NCBI GenBank assembly: GCA_018268375.1
Contig: JAFDWS010000006.1
Coordinates: 291,062-355,061, forward strand
Length of the DNA stretch: 64,000 nucleotides
Direction: 5' to 3'
DNA from: Armatimonadota bacterium
GTDB taxonomy: Bacteria > Armatimonadota > Fimbriimonadia > Fimbriimonadales > Fimbriimonadaceae
In this document: piece by piece, positions 47,419 to 56,532 of the stretch
Layout of the letters: each line of letters begins with the position of its first letter
Position numbering within the stretch: position 1 is the first letter of the stretch
The notes under the pieces: generated by a model
The model's input: the letters and a program-made list of their open reading frames with translations, nothing else
What the model was told of the DNA's origin: nothing
Databases searched by the model: none
Position numbers and translations under genes: made by a program

Positions 47419-49827
47419 TTAGTTACCGGTGACGTCGAGCTGAGCGAACTCGAAGTCGGTGCACCAGTTGCCGCTGCCCGGCACGGGGCCGGTGTTGCGG
47501 ACGCTGATCTGGCCGACGATCGAACTGCCGCTCAAGTACTTCGAGAGCGTGCCCGAAGCATTGCCGGTGAAGGTCGCGTACGACGTACCAATGGTCGTCT
47601 CAGCCAGGATCGTGTCGAACACGTTGGCCTGAGTCTGGTCCTTCAGACCGAGCTTGATCGCGAACTGGCCAACGAGGGTCATCTTCGCCTTGACCCGCAT
47701 CGAGATCGCAGAGAGCGTGCTCTTCGTCGTCGTGTAGGTGAGGTTGGTGACCACGAACGGGCTCGAGCGGTTGGGCAGGATGAACCGGCACATGCGCTCG
47801 GCGTTGCTGTCGTCGGCAGCCAGGCTGGCGAGGTCGCCGCTCGAGATCTGGCCGAGGACCACCTGCTGGGCGGTCGGAGCCAAGGTCTCCTGCGTGCCGC
47901 CCGCGTTGACCGTGAAGACACCGTTGCCGGTGACGTTCTGGCCGTCCGGGTTGGTGACGGTCAAGTTTCTCGCTCCGCTCGCCGCGTTGCCTGCCACCGT
48001 GATGTTGGCGACGAACTGCTGCGGGTTCGAATGGTTGAAGGTGATCGAATTGACCGTGATGCCGCCGCCGCTGAAGGCCGCCACCAGACGGGCTGGGTAG
48101 TTAGCGTCAGTGTCGTAGTACTCAGAGCCAGAGGCCGGCGAGCCCGAGACGGTCACGTTGAGCGTGTCGCCAGGGTTCGCGCTGTTCGGCGTGACCGTGG
48201 TGACAGCCGAAGGAGGAGGAGCGATGAGCTTGACGACGCGGATGCGCCACTGGCTCGCTGAGCCCGGGTACTCCATCATCGCCCACATCGTCTGGTCATC
48301 GGCCGGATCGACGTTGACCATCGAGTAGTCGCCCCAACGATAAGCACCGTTCTGGAGACCGGCGTTGTAAGCGACAGAACTCGCGAAGGCCTCTGTCGGC
48401 GCCTGAACCGTGCCGAGGGGATCGCTGTAAAGGCGGCCGGCGCACTGGCACCGGACGAAGCTGGACGCGTTCGCCGCATTGAAGGCCAGGGCCATGTGGC
48501 CTTGACCGCTCATCGCGCAGCTGGGGATCCAGCGGTACATCGGGCTACCGCTGTTGTCGAAGCTGGTACCGGCCTGGACCAGCGACGGGGTCGCCGGGTT
48601 GACTTCGTACCAGCGGGCGCCGTTGCGGCTACCCACGCTGCTAGCGTTGCCGTTGGCATCGACCTCGATGTTGTGGGCGCACCAAATCGTCCGGAGGCCC
48701 GTCTTGCGGTTGAGGTGCATTTGGGCGTGGAAGATGCGGTCGTCCAAGGAGTCGAGCCGGGACGTGCTGCCAGAAGCTGGGACGTCCTCAGGGAATGTGG
48801 TGGAGAGCACCGGGATGCTCAAGTTGCCTGAAATGGTCGGAGCGTTCGAGCCTGGGTTGAACACCTTTCTCATCATCAGCGTGCCGAACGTAGCGTTGTC
48901 GGGGCCAATGATGTAGCCTTCGGTCGAGGCCGGGTCGTCGTTGTCGACGCCTCTCGGAGCGAACGGGCCCGCGCCACTGCTCGTGGCGACCTGGAACCGC
49001 GTCGAGAAGATCGGGCCGCCGCTCAGGACGCTGCTCTTCTGGATGACAGTGATGTTGCAACCCAGGAACGACGTCAGGGCCGTATTGAACGTGTTCTCAC
49101 CAACGTAGACTCCATTGGCATCGACGCCAAGCGAAGGATAGTCAGCGAAGGCGCTGGGAACGGCGACGAAATAGAACGTGAAGCTACCTGTGCCGGTGAT
49201 CGTTGGGCCGCTGGAGACGCCCAACATGATCCGGTTCGGGGAAGTCAGGTTCAGACAGACCACGAACCACCGTTGCGATACCCGATCGTAGGTAACACGG
49301 GGGTCGGAGGTTCCACTCGCGCCACCGACACCAGAGAAGAAGCTGTCGAGGGTCACGTTCAGGGGACCAGCGGTGCCGTCCTTGTTCCAGACGCGAACTC
49401 GGCCGTTGGTGGTCACCATGATCTGGGTCGGGCCGACCGCGCCGAACGTGTCGGGAGGATAGATGCCCGTCCCAGCGTCGCCGTCGAACTGGAGTCCGAT
49501 GCCTTGCGGGCTGGCGATGCCCGAATTGCCGTTTCCGGCGCTACCGGTGGGAGGCGGCCACTGCGAGGAGCGTGGCGAAGCCGGGTTCTGAGGAAGGTGC
49601 TTGCGCTCAACCTCGAATTCAGTCGCCTTCAAAATGGAGTTCAGATGGCGGATCGGGCTGATCAAGTCGGGCGCCTTCATGATGTCGTTAACCGTTCGGG
49701 TCACGCCCTTTTGTCCGATTGTCGACACGCCCGCGTAGCGCGCGGTGTCCTGCGCGCTCGCCATCGATGTCATTACGCTGAAAGCGAGAAAAGCTGACAG
49801 CAAGCTCGAGTGAGTCTTTATCTTCAT
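47419..49827 (-). CDS. Large secreted protein with IPT-like domain and the shared C-terminal module
   Basis: 802 residues. Signal peptide LLSAFLAFSVMTSMASAQ; AGGAG lies three to four bases before the ATG. Residues ~100-540 look like a beta-propeller or similar exported enzyme/adhesin domain (GIYPPDTFGAVGPTQIMVTTNGRVRVWNKDG, DPRVTYDRVSQRWFVVCLNL, MALAFNAANASSFVR). Residues ~545-640 form an IPT/TIG-like Ig domain (VTPNSANPGDTLNVTVSGSPASG, GARNLTVTNPDGQN). Residues ~646-802 are the shared module, ending NWCTDFEFAQLDVTGN. Its DNA and protein similarity to the adjacent 45776 gene in that module indicates domain duplication. Confidence 0.83.
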   Translation of the reverse strand: MKIKTHSSLLSAFLAFSVMTSMASAQDTARYAGVSTIGQKGVTRTVNDIMKAPDLISPIRHLNSILKATEFEVERKHLPQNPASPRSSQWPPPTGSAGNGNSGIASPQGIGLQFDGDAGTGIYPPDTFGAVGPTQIMVTTNGRVRVWNKDGTAGPLNVTLDSFFSGVGGASGTSDPRVTYDRVSQRWFVVCLNLTSPNRIMLGVSSGPTITGTGSFTFYFVAVPSAFADYPSLGVDANGVYVGENTFNTALTSFLGCNITVIQKSSVLSGGPIFSTRFQVATSSGAGPFAPRGVDNDDPASTEGYIIGPDNATFGTLMMRKVFNPGSNAPTISGNLSIPVLSTTFPEDVPASGSTSRLDSLDDRIFHAQMHLNRKTGLRTIWCAHNIEVDANGNASSVGSRNGARWYEVNPATPSLVQAGTSFDNSGSPMYRWIPSCAMSGQGHMALAFNAANASSFVRCQCAGRLYSDPLGTVQAPTEAFASSVAYNAGLQNGAYRWGDYSMVNVDPADDQTMWAMMEYPGSASQWRIRVVKLIAPPPSAVTTVTPNSANPGDTLNVTVSGSPASGSEYYDTDANYPARLVAAFSGGGITVNSITFNHSNPQQFVANITVAGNAASGARNLTVTNPDGQNVTGNGVFTVNAGGTQETLAPTAQQVVLGQISSGDLASLAADDSNAERMCRFILPNRSSPFVVTNLTYTTTKSTLSAISMRVKAKMTLVGQFAIKLGLKDQTQANVFDTILAETTIGTSYATFTGNASGTLSKYLSGSSIVGQISVRNTGPVPGSGNWCTDFEFAQLDVTGN

Positions 49828-50075
49828 AGTCTCCTGTTCCCCATTGGAGATGCAAGAACCAGGCCGTTCCTCTCCAACTCAACGGGATGGCCCATCAGTC
49901 GGGCAAATCACCCGATCCTGTGGACACTTCAGGGTACCACTGAGCACGCTCAACGAGCGTAGGAATTCTCCAATCTCTAACACATGGGCCCGTCAAACAA
50001 GTAGGAATACGGTGCGAGGGCGATTTATGGGGCGTCCCAAATTCTGCCAAGGGTTGGGCTAAACTGCCTCCCGAC

Positions 50076-52076
50076 ATGGCGGTCGCGGAAGGCTTGAAGC
50101 TGGTCAAGGTGACGATCAACGACACGGAGCTCGAGGTGCCTTCGGGGGAGCTGATCGTGGAGAGCGTCAAGCGGATCGGCGCCGAGATCCCCGTCTTCTG
50201 CTACCACCCACGCATGAAGCCGGTGGGAATGTGCCGCATGTGCCTGGTCGAGGTCGGCTTTAAGCAACCCGACGGTTCGGTGCGAATGATGCCGAAGCCC
50301 CAGGCCGGGTGCACCCTGCCTGCGAGCGAAGGCATGGTCGTCTACACGGACTCCGTGAACGTTCATCGCGATCGCAGGGGCGTCCTCGAGTTCTTGCTCG
50401 CCAACCACCCGCTCGATTGCCCGATCTGCGACCGCGGCGGCGAGTGCCCGTTGCAGAACAACACGCTTGCTTACGGCCCCTCGACTTCTCGCTTCATCGA
50501 GCTCAAGCGGCACCTGCCGAAAGCCTTTCCGCTGAGCAAGTACGTGACCCTGGACCTCGAGCGCTGCATCCAATGCGGCCGTTGTGTCCGTTTCACTGAA
50601 GAAATCAGTGGGGAGGCGGAACTCGCTTTTCGCTTCCGCGGAGCGAGCATGCAGCCGTCAACGTTCCAGATGACTGACTTCGAGTCGAAGTTCAGTGGAA
50701 ACGTGATCGAAATCTGCCCCGTTGGAGCTCTAACGTCGGCCAAATATCGCTTCCGTGCGCGACCGTGGGACGTGGAAACGAGTCCGGCCGTTTGCACCGA
50801 GTGCTCGAACGGGTGCAGCGTTTGGTTCGACCATCGCGCCGGCAAATTTGTCCGGATCAATGGCCGCGCCAACGAGGCTGTCAACGAAGAATGGACTTGC
50901 GACAAGGGCAAGTTCGGCCACGACTATTACAATAGCCCGGCACGATTGACAAGGCCGCTGGCGAGGCGGGGTTCTGGATTCGTGGAAGTCAGTTGGGCCG
51001 AAGCCTACGAGGAGATCGCGAAGGCTTTCGACCGGCCCGGAAACGAGCTCGCAGCCTTGACCGGCCCAAGGGTCGCCAACGAGGGCCTCTTTATGATGAA
51101 GAAGCTCTTCACGGGTGCCTTCGGATCCACCAACATCGAGCATCGCTGGACAACGGGGCAGTTGCCCCGGCTCCAAGAGTGGGTGTCGAGCACGATCGCA
51201 GGCCTGGAAGCCAAGAAAACCATCTTGGTCATTGGCTCTGACCTGGCGAGCGACCTCCCGATCGTTTTTCTGCGGGTCCGCAAGGCAGCGACGCAGCATG
51301 GCGCGACTGTCCGGGTGGCGACGGCCGCGCCCACCGAAGTCGACCAGTTTGCGACAAGTTCGATCCGGCTACAAGCTGGCGGTGAGGCAGAAGGCGCCCT
51401 TGCCCTGCTGAACGGTGACTGGGCAAGCGATCTCGGCCCGGATACCGCAGTCGTAGCCGCAGACAGTTTCCTCGATCTCAAGAACGGTTCCTCCGTTCTT
51501 GAGCAACTTCGCAAGGTCGTTGAGGCGAAAGGGGCCGAGTTCTCTTGCTTCCCCACGGGGACGAACTCAATGGGAGCCGCCATCCTAGGCTGCGAGTCGC
51601 CCGAGGGTTCTTGGGCAATCCTCGAGGCTGTCAAGAAAGGCTCCGTCAAATGCCTTTGGCTGACGGAATGCGACCTTGCCACCTTGGCGGGCGGCCAGGA
51701 AGCCCTCGAGGCTGCGGAGTTCGTCGTGGTCCAAGGCACTCTGGAGTCCGAGACGATGGCTTATGCCAACGTCGTCCTGCCGATGGCCGCGCCGGCTGAG
51801 CAGGAAGGAACGTGGACAAACTGCGAGAAGCGTGTCCAGAGGATACGCCAGGCGATCGCCACGCCGGGCGATGCCAAGCCAGCTTGGAGAATCTTTGCCG
51901 AGATGAGCTTGCGGATGCAGCCTGACACGCCGTTTTTCAATGCCCGAGAAGTGCAATCGGCAATGGCCGCGGCCGAGCCGGCGTTCGCAGCACTCGCCAG
52001 CGAGATCCCGGATGAGGGCGTCCTTGTTGGGTCGGCCGCAACACCCGAGATGGCCGAGAACGTGACAGGAGCCTAA
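50076..52076 (+). CDS. nuoG: NADH-quinone oxidoreductase subunit G
   Basis: Electron-carrying subunit of complex I. 666 residues. [2Fe-2S] site: CYHPRMKPVGMCRMC plus a later Cys. Then HPLDCPICDRGGECPLQ (His/Cys-ligated cluster), CIQCGRCVRFTEE with ICPVGAL, and CTECSNGCSVWFD with a later Cys. The C-terminal half is the molybdopterin-oxidoreductase-like fold, without a Mo-site Cys. It begins the run nuoG-H-J-K-L-M-N; TAAACT lies ten bases before the ATG. NuoA-F and NuoI, needed for a full enzyme, must be elsewhere. Confidence 0.95.
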   Translation: MAVAEGLKLVKVTINDTELEVPSGELIVESVKRIGAEIPVFCYHPRMKPVGMCRMCLVEVGFKQPDGSVRMMPKPQAGCTLPASEGMVVYTDSVNVHRDRRGVLEFLLANHPLDCPICDRGGECPLQNNTLAYGPSTSRFIELKRHLPKAFPLSKYVTLDLERCIQCGRCVRFTEEISGEAELAFRFRGASMQPSTFQMTDFESKFSGNVIEICPVGALTSAKYRFRARPWDVETSPAVCTECSNGCSVWFDHRAGKFVRINGRANEAVNEEWTCDKGKFGHDYYNSPARLTRPLARRGSGFVEVSWAEAYEEIAKAFDRPGNELAALTGPRVANEGLFMMKKLFTGAFGSTNIEHRWTTGQLPRLQEWVSSTIAGLEAKKTILVIGSDLASDLPIVFLRVRKAATQHGATVRVATAAPTEVDQFATSSIRLQAGGEAEGALALLNGDWASDLGPDTAVVAADSFLDLKNGSSVLEQLRKVVEAKGAEFSCFPTGTNSMGAAILGCESPEGSWAILEAVKKGSVKCLWLTECDLATLAGGQEALEAAEFVVVQGTLESETMAYANVVLPMAAPAEQEGTWTNCEKRVQRIRQAIATPGDAKPAWRIFAEMSLRMQPDTPFFNAREVQSAMAAAEPAFAALASEIPDEGVLVGSAATPEMAENVTGA

Positions 52077-52098
52077 AGGTAAAGTCGAGGAGCCAACT

Positions 52099-53499
52099 GT
52101 GAACATTCCTCAATGGATTGAAGGACTCGCCAACGGCACGGAAGCCGTGGGGCCCATTCCTGGCCCTATCTTGCTGGCTGTCGTAAAGGTCCTCCTGTTG
52201 GTGCTCCCCATCCTCATCCTCGTCCCTGGCTTGATTTGGTGGGAGCGACGGTTGCTCAGTTGGATGCAAGACCGCATCGGGCCCAACCGCACCGGCACGA
52301 TCACGATCCCCGACAAAGCCCCGTTCCTTCGGGGCAAGAAGATCCGCTTCTTCGGTTTGCTGCAGCCCATCGCAGACGGCGTGAAACTCTTCCTCAAGGA
52401 GGACATCACGCCCGCAGACATCGACCGCAAGATCTATTTCATCGCTCCTGCGATCGCGCTCTTCCCTGCCTTTGCCATAGGCGGGACACTTCCGTGGGGG
52501 GCCATCAGGGCACCGTTCGAGCAAGGCGTCAGCGGCCTCTACAGGTTCCTGACCCCCGTCGCGAACGTCGATATCGGCATCCTCTATGTTCTCGCGATTT
52601 CCAGCCTGGGTGTCTACGGCGTCGTCCTTGCCGGCTATTCGAGCAACAACAAATACTCTTTGATGGGCGGTCTGCGATCGAGTGCCCAGCTCATCAGTTA
52701 CGAGCTTGCGATGGGTGCGGCGCTTGCGAGCATCGTCCTCGCGACCGGTTCGATGCGCATGACCGATATGGCGCTCGAACAAGAGAAGCCGCTCTGGGGG
52801 TTTATCCCGGCGGTGCAAAACTGGTTCATCCTGACGCCCTTCGGGCTCCTCAGCGCGCTCATCTTCCTGATTTGTATGGTCGCTGAGACCAATCGCGCCC
52901 CGTTCGACCTGCCGGAGGCGGAGAACGAGCTCATCGCGGGCTACCACACGGAGTATTCGAGCATGAAGTTCGCGGTCTTCTTCATGGGAGAGTACGCCGC
53001 CATGTTCTTGTTCAGCGGCATCTTCGCCGCCGTGTTCCTCGGCGGATCAAGCCTTCTGCCCGTCAACTGGGAGCACCTCGCGGCCAGCGTTCCGTCGGCG
53101 AGCGGCTTCTTCCGCGGAATGGCTTGGTTCAACTATTGGGCGGGGCCGCTCGTTTTCCTCGGAAAGTGCGCAGGCGGCATCACGTTCTTCATTTGGCTCC
53201 GGGCCACGCTGCCCAGGCTGCGCTATGACCAGCTCATGAACCTCGGGTGGCGCTCCATGCTGCCCCTCGGACTTTCTAACCTCATCGTCGTCGGGTTCTG
53301 GGTCGTGGCGACTAAGCTCTGGGGCATCGGAGGCGGATGGGCGACTTGGGGGCTCGTGATGTCGATCCTCGTGGTCTTCTATCTCAACATCTTGGCTGGC
53401 ACGCGCAAAGAAGCCCTGTCGTTCGGCGGTCGAAAGGTCGCCATGAAAGATCCCGCACCAAGGAGGGCGGTGACCCTGGTCGATCCGAACAAACCATGA
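52099..53499 (+). CDS. nuoH: NADH-quinone oxidoreductase subunit H
   Basis: 466 residues, longer than the usual ~330. Membrane subunit next to the quinone cavity, with about ten helices. Signature blocks are ERRLLSWMQDRIGPNRTG, FGLLQPIADGVKLFLKED, LRSSAQLISYELAMG, AETNRAPFDLPEAENELIAGYHTEYSSMKFAVFFMGEY and FIWLRATLPRLRYDQLMNLGW. The extra length includes an insertion near residues ~68-80 and a hydrophilic C-terminal tail. GTG start; 22 bases after nuoG. It overlaps nuoJ by four bases. Confidence 0.96.
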   Translation: MNIPQWIEGLANGTEAVGPIPGPILLAVVKVLLLVLPILILVPGLIWWERRLLSWMQDRIGPNRTGTITIPDKAPFLRGKKIRFFGLLQPIADGVKLFLKEDITPADIDRKIYFIAPAIALFPAFAIGGTLPWGAIRAPFEQGVSGLYRFLTPVANVDIGILYVLAISSLGVYGVVLAGYSSNNKYSLMGGLRSSAQLISYELAMGAALASIVLATGSMRMTDMALEQEKPLWGFIPAVQNWFILTPFGLLSALIFLICMVAETNRAPFDLPEAENELIAGYHTEYSSMKFAVFFMGEYAAMFLFSGIFAAVFLGGSSLLPVNWEHLAASVPSASGFFRGMAWFNYWAGPLVFLGKCAGGITFFIWLRATLPRLRYDQLMNLGWRSMLPLGLSNLIVVGFWVVATKLWGIGGGWATWGLVMSILVVFYLNILAGTRKEALSFGGRKVAMKDPAPRRAVTLVDPNKP

Positions 53500-54002
53500 C
53501 CGGCAACCAGCTCGCTTTCCTTGTCTTGGCAGCCATCGGGTGCCTCAGCGCATTGGGCGTCGTGGTCTTTGGGCAGAACGCGGTGCGCTCGGCCCTGTTC
53601 TTGGTCTTGAATTTCTTTGTCCTCGGCTTCGTTTACTTCGCCCTCGGCGCTCAATTGCTCGGGATCACGCAGATCATGGTGTACGCCGGCGCGATCATGG
53701 TGCTGTTCCTCTTTGTGATCATGATGCTCCAGCTCCGGCAAGACTCTTCAGCAAAGGAACCCACTGACTTCAAGCGCCCGTTCGCGTGGTTGTTCGGGGC
53801 AGCCCTGGCCCTGAGCGTCATGAACTATGTCGTGATGCCGCTCTCCATGACAGCGGAGAGCCCGGTCGGCGACGAGTTTGGCCGGCCGCAAGCCATTGGC
53901 AACGTCCTCTTCTCGCTTTATTCGTGGCCCTTCGAGGTCACCAGCGTCTTGCTCTTGATCGGCATCGTCGGCTCAATTCTGCTGGCGAAAAGGAGGATTT
54001 GA
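53496..54002 (+). CDS. nuoJ: NADH-quinone oxidoreductase subunit J
   Basis: 168 residues with five transmembrane helices. Conserved blocks: NAVRSALFLVLNFFVLGFVYFALGAQLLGITQIMVYAGAIMVLFLFVIMML. ATG overlaps the nuoH stop (ATGA). In most clusters nuoI lies between H and J; here it does not, and this tight overlap leaves no room for it. Works in the proton-pumping arm with NuoK. Confidence 0.94.
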   Translation: MTGNQLAFLVLAAIGCLSALGVVVFGQNAVRSALFLVLNFFVLGFVYFALGAQLLGITQIMVYAGAIMVLFLFVIMMLQLRQDSSAKEPTDFKRPFAWLFGAALALSVMNYVVMPLSMTAESPVGDEFGRPQAIGNVLFSLYSWPFEVTSVLLLIGIVGSILLAKRRI

Positions 54003-54003
54003 A

Positions 54004-54351
54004 GTGGCAAACGATGTTCCCTTGAGCTGGTTCTTGATCATGAGCCTCGTGATGTTCACGGTCGGTGGGGTTGGGGTCGTCATCAGGCGCAACCCGGTCG
54101 TCGTCTTCATGTGCATCGAGCTCATGCTCAACTCGGTCAACCTGACCTTCCTGGCGTTCGCGCGTTACGGCATCACGCCCGGGCAGACGATCGAGCAGGC
54201 CAATGCCAGTGCTATGGGGGGCCAAATCGCGGTCATCTTCGTCATGGCCGTTGCCGCAGCCGAGGTCGCAGTCGGGCTCGGCATCATCATGGCCATCTTC
54301 CGATTGAAGAACCGCGCCGACGTCGACGACATGAGCGCTTTGAGGGGATGA
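54004..54351 (+). CDS. nuoK: NADH-quinone oxidoreductase subunit K
   Basis: 115 residues, three transmembrane helices. VVVFMCIELMLNSVNLTFLAFAR includes the membrane Glu expected in the proton path, and VIFVMAVAAAEVAVGLGIIMAIFR the second conserved Glu. GTG start one base after the nuoJ stop, with AAGGAGG over the end of nuoJ as ribosome site. Antiporter-like small subunit. Confidence 0.95.
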   Translation: MANDVPLSWFLIMSLVMFTVGGVGVVIRRNPVVVFMCIELMLNSVNLTFLAFARYGITPGQTIEQANASAMGGQIAVIFVMAVAAAEVAVGLGIIMAIFRLKNRADVDDMSALRG

Positions 54352-54357
54352 CGAGGC

Positions 54358-56532
54358 ATGGGTAGTTTTCAGCAGATTTGGTGGGTGCTCTTCTTCCCCG
54401 TCGCCGGGTTCCTCTTCCAAGCGTTCGCTGGCAAGAGCCTGATCGACGGGCTCACCGAGAAGGTCGGGCTCCAAAAGGCGAGGCTCGCATGCGGATTCAT
54501 GGCCGTCGCGCCGATCGCACTGGCATTTCTCGTCGGCCTCAGCGTGACGCTCGAACTTGCCAGCCTGCCAGCCGGCTCGCAGGTGCCACCACAAACGCTG
54601 TTCTCGTGGATCCACTTGCAGTCGCTGTCCGTGCCGTTCGAGTTCCGGGTCGACGCCCTCTCGATGACGATGGTCTTGATCATCACTGGCATCGGCTCTC
54701 TCATCCACCTTTACGCAGTCGGCTATATGGCGGAGGAGAAGGACTTCTCCCGGTTCTTCACCTACTTGAACCTCTTCATCGCCGCCATGCTCATCCTGGT
54801 CTTGGGCAACAACCTTGTCCTGACCTTCGTCGGTTGGGAAGGGGTCGGCCTTTGCTCGTACCTGCTTATCGGGTTCTGGTTTAAGGACGTCGCCAATTCG
54901 AAGGCGGCCAACAAAGCCTTCATCGTCAACCGAATCGGCGACTGGGGCTTCACCCTTGGCATGTTTGGCGTGGCCGTGCTGATCGCCGCGAACAGGGACG
55001 CTCTCGGAATCAATGACGCACGGTGGCTCAGCTATGACGTCATCCTTCCGCGAGCGCGCGATCTCCTGGCCTACTATCCTGCCTGGATTCCGGCGAGCAT
55101 CGCGCTGATGTTGTTCATCGGTGCCGCTGGCAAGTCCGCACAGTTTCCGCTCTACATTTGGTTGCCTGACGCCATGGCGGGCCCAACGCCCGTTTCGGCC
55201 CTCATCCATGCCGCGACGATGGTCACCTCGGGCGTGTACCTGCTGAACCGGATGAGCGAGTGGTTCCTTGCCTCGCCGTTCGCCATGGGAGTCGTCGCCC
55301 TGGTAGGTGCGCTGACGGCGTTACTGGGCGCGACGATCGCGTTCGGGCAGACCGACATCAAGAAGGTCCTTGCCTATTCCACGGTCTCGCAGCTCGGTTA
55401 CATGTTCATCGGTTGCGGAGTGGGGGCCTTTTACGCCGGCATGTTCCACGTGCTGACTCACGCATTCTTCAAGGCCCTGCTGTTCCTTGGCTCTGGCGCG
55501 GTCATTCATGCCATGGCTCACAACCAGGACATGCGCAACTACGGCAACCTGCGCAAGTACCTTCCGATCACCTTCGTCACGATGGCCATCGGCTGGTTGG
55601 CGATCGCTGGCATTCCGTACCTCTTCAGCGGCTTCTGGTCCAAGGAGGCCATCCTGGGCCCTGCCGTGAACGCTGGCCACGGGGCCCTCATGCTGGGTCC
55701 GCTCAGCGCTGGCCAAGTGGCAGGATGGGTCGGGTTCCTGGTCGCCCTCTTGACGGCGACCTATATGACCCGCATGATGATGCTCACTTTCTTCAATCCT
55801 GAGGAACGGTGGAAGCTGATCCCTGCTGCCGCCGGCCACGCGCACGACCACGCTGCGCACGGGCACGAACATCACCATCACGGTGAGGACAAGCACGGGT
55901 TCTTCATGACCGACGCAGAGGCGGCCGCGGTCGAAGTCCACGAGGAGCACCATCACGAGTTGGACGAGAGCCACAAGCCGCACGAAGTCTCGCCGCTGAT
56001 GTGGCTGCCACTCGTCATCCTCGCGGTCTTTTCGTTCGGCTGGATCGGCGGAGCTTGGCTCGACAAGAACGAGGCTTTCTTCAAGTGGCTTTATCCCGGG
56101 GCGGAAATGGCAGCCCACGGTGAAGCCGTCTCGCACATGACCTTGCTCATCCTCTCCACGGCGACGTCGGTCGGCGGCGTTTTGCTCGGCCTTTGGCTTT
56201 GGGGCCGAAAGATGCCGACCTGGGAAGGCTTCGACCTTGCCAAATGGAACCCGGTTCAGAAAGCGGCGGGCAAGCAGTGGGGCATCGATTGGTTCCTGAC
56301 TGACGGCTCGATCAAGACCGGCGGCGTCCTTGGTTCCTTCTTGTGGGCGATCGACCGGTGGGTCATCGACGGATTCGTCAACATCGTCGGTTATCTCGCC
56401 CGCTGGACGGGCGGACTGGTCCGCAAGAGCCAGACCGGCTACGTACGGGGCTATGCGCTTATGATGCAACTAGGAGCCGCCCTCTTCGTCGGCTATTTGA
56501 TTTACACCATCGTGATCGGGGTGGGACGATGA
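54358..56532 (+). CDS. nuoL: NADH-quinone oxidoreductase subunit L, with a histidine-rich insert
   Basis: 724 residues, longest proton-pumping subunit, about 16 helices. Conserved: FTYLNLFIAAMLILVLGNNLVLTFVGWEGVGLCSYLLIGFW, SAQFPLYIWLPDAMAGPTPVSALIHAATMVTSGVYL, DIKKVLAYSTVSQLGYMF and THAFFKALLFLGSGAVIH. Between the core and the lateral helix it has a hydrophilic stretch (~495-545) loaded with His, Asp and Glu (HAHDHAAHGHEHHHHGED). Such a stretch is not normal in NuoL and could bind metal ions outside the membrane. Overlaps nuoM by four bases. Confidence 0.95.
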   Translation: MGSFQQIWWVLFFPVAGFLFQAFAGKSLIDGLTEKVGLQKARLACGFMAVAPIALAFLVGLSVTLELASLPAGSQVPPQTLFSWIHLQSLSVPFEFRVDALSMTMVLIITGIGSLIHLYAVGYMAEEKDFSRFFTYLNLFIAAMLILVLGNNLVLTFVGWEGVGLCSYLLIGFWFKDVANSKAANKAFIVNRIGDWGFTLGMFGVAVLIAANRDALGINDARWLSYDVILPRARDLLAYYPAWIPASIALMLFIGAAGKSAQFPLYIWLPDAMAGPTPVSALIHAATMVTSGVYLLNRMSEWFLASPFAMGVVALVGALTALLGATIAFGQTDIKKVLAYSTVSQLGYMFIGCGVGAFYAGMFHVLTHAFFKALLFLGSGAVIHAMAHNQDMRNYGNLRKYLPITFVTMAIGWLAIAGIPYLFSGFWSKEAILGPAVNAGHGALMLGPLSAGQVAGWVGFLVALLTATYMTRMMMLTFFNPEERWKLIPAAAGHAHDHAAHGHEHHHHGEDKHGFFMTDAEAAAVEVHEEHHHELDESHKPHEVSPLMWLPLVILAVFSFGWIGGAWLDKNEAFFKWLYPGAEMAAHGEAVSHMTLLILSTATSVGGVLLGLWLWGRKMPTWEGFDLAKWNPVQKAAGKQWGIDWFLTDGSIKTGGVLGSFLWAIDRWVIDGFVNIVGYLARWTGGLVRKSQTGYVRGYALMMQLGAALFVGYLIYTIVIGVGR

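Noticed and set aside
53938..55209. Minus-strand ORF of 423 codons
   Set aside because: Antisense to nuoK/nuoL, which are unmistakable; high-GC codon usage creates long mirror ORFs. The same applies to minus ORFs at 55321-56469, 56502-57287 and 58859-59809.
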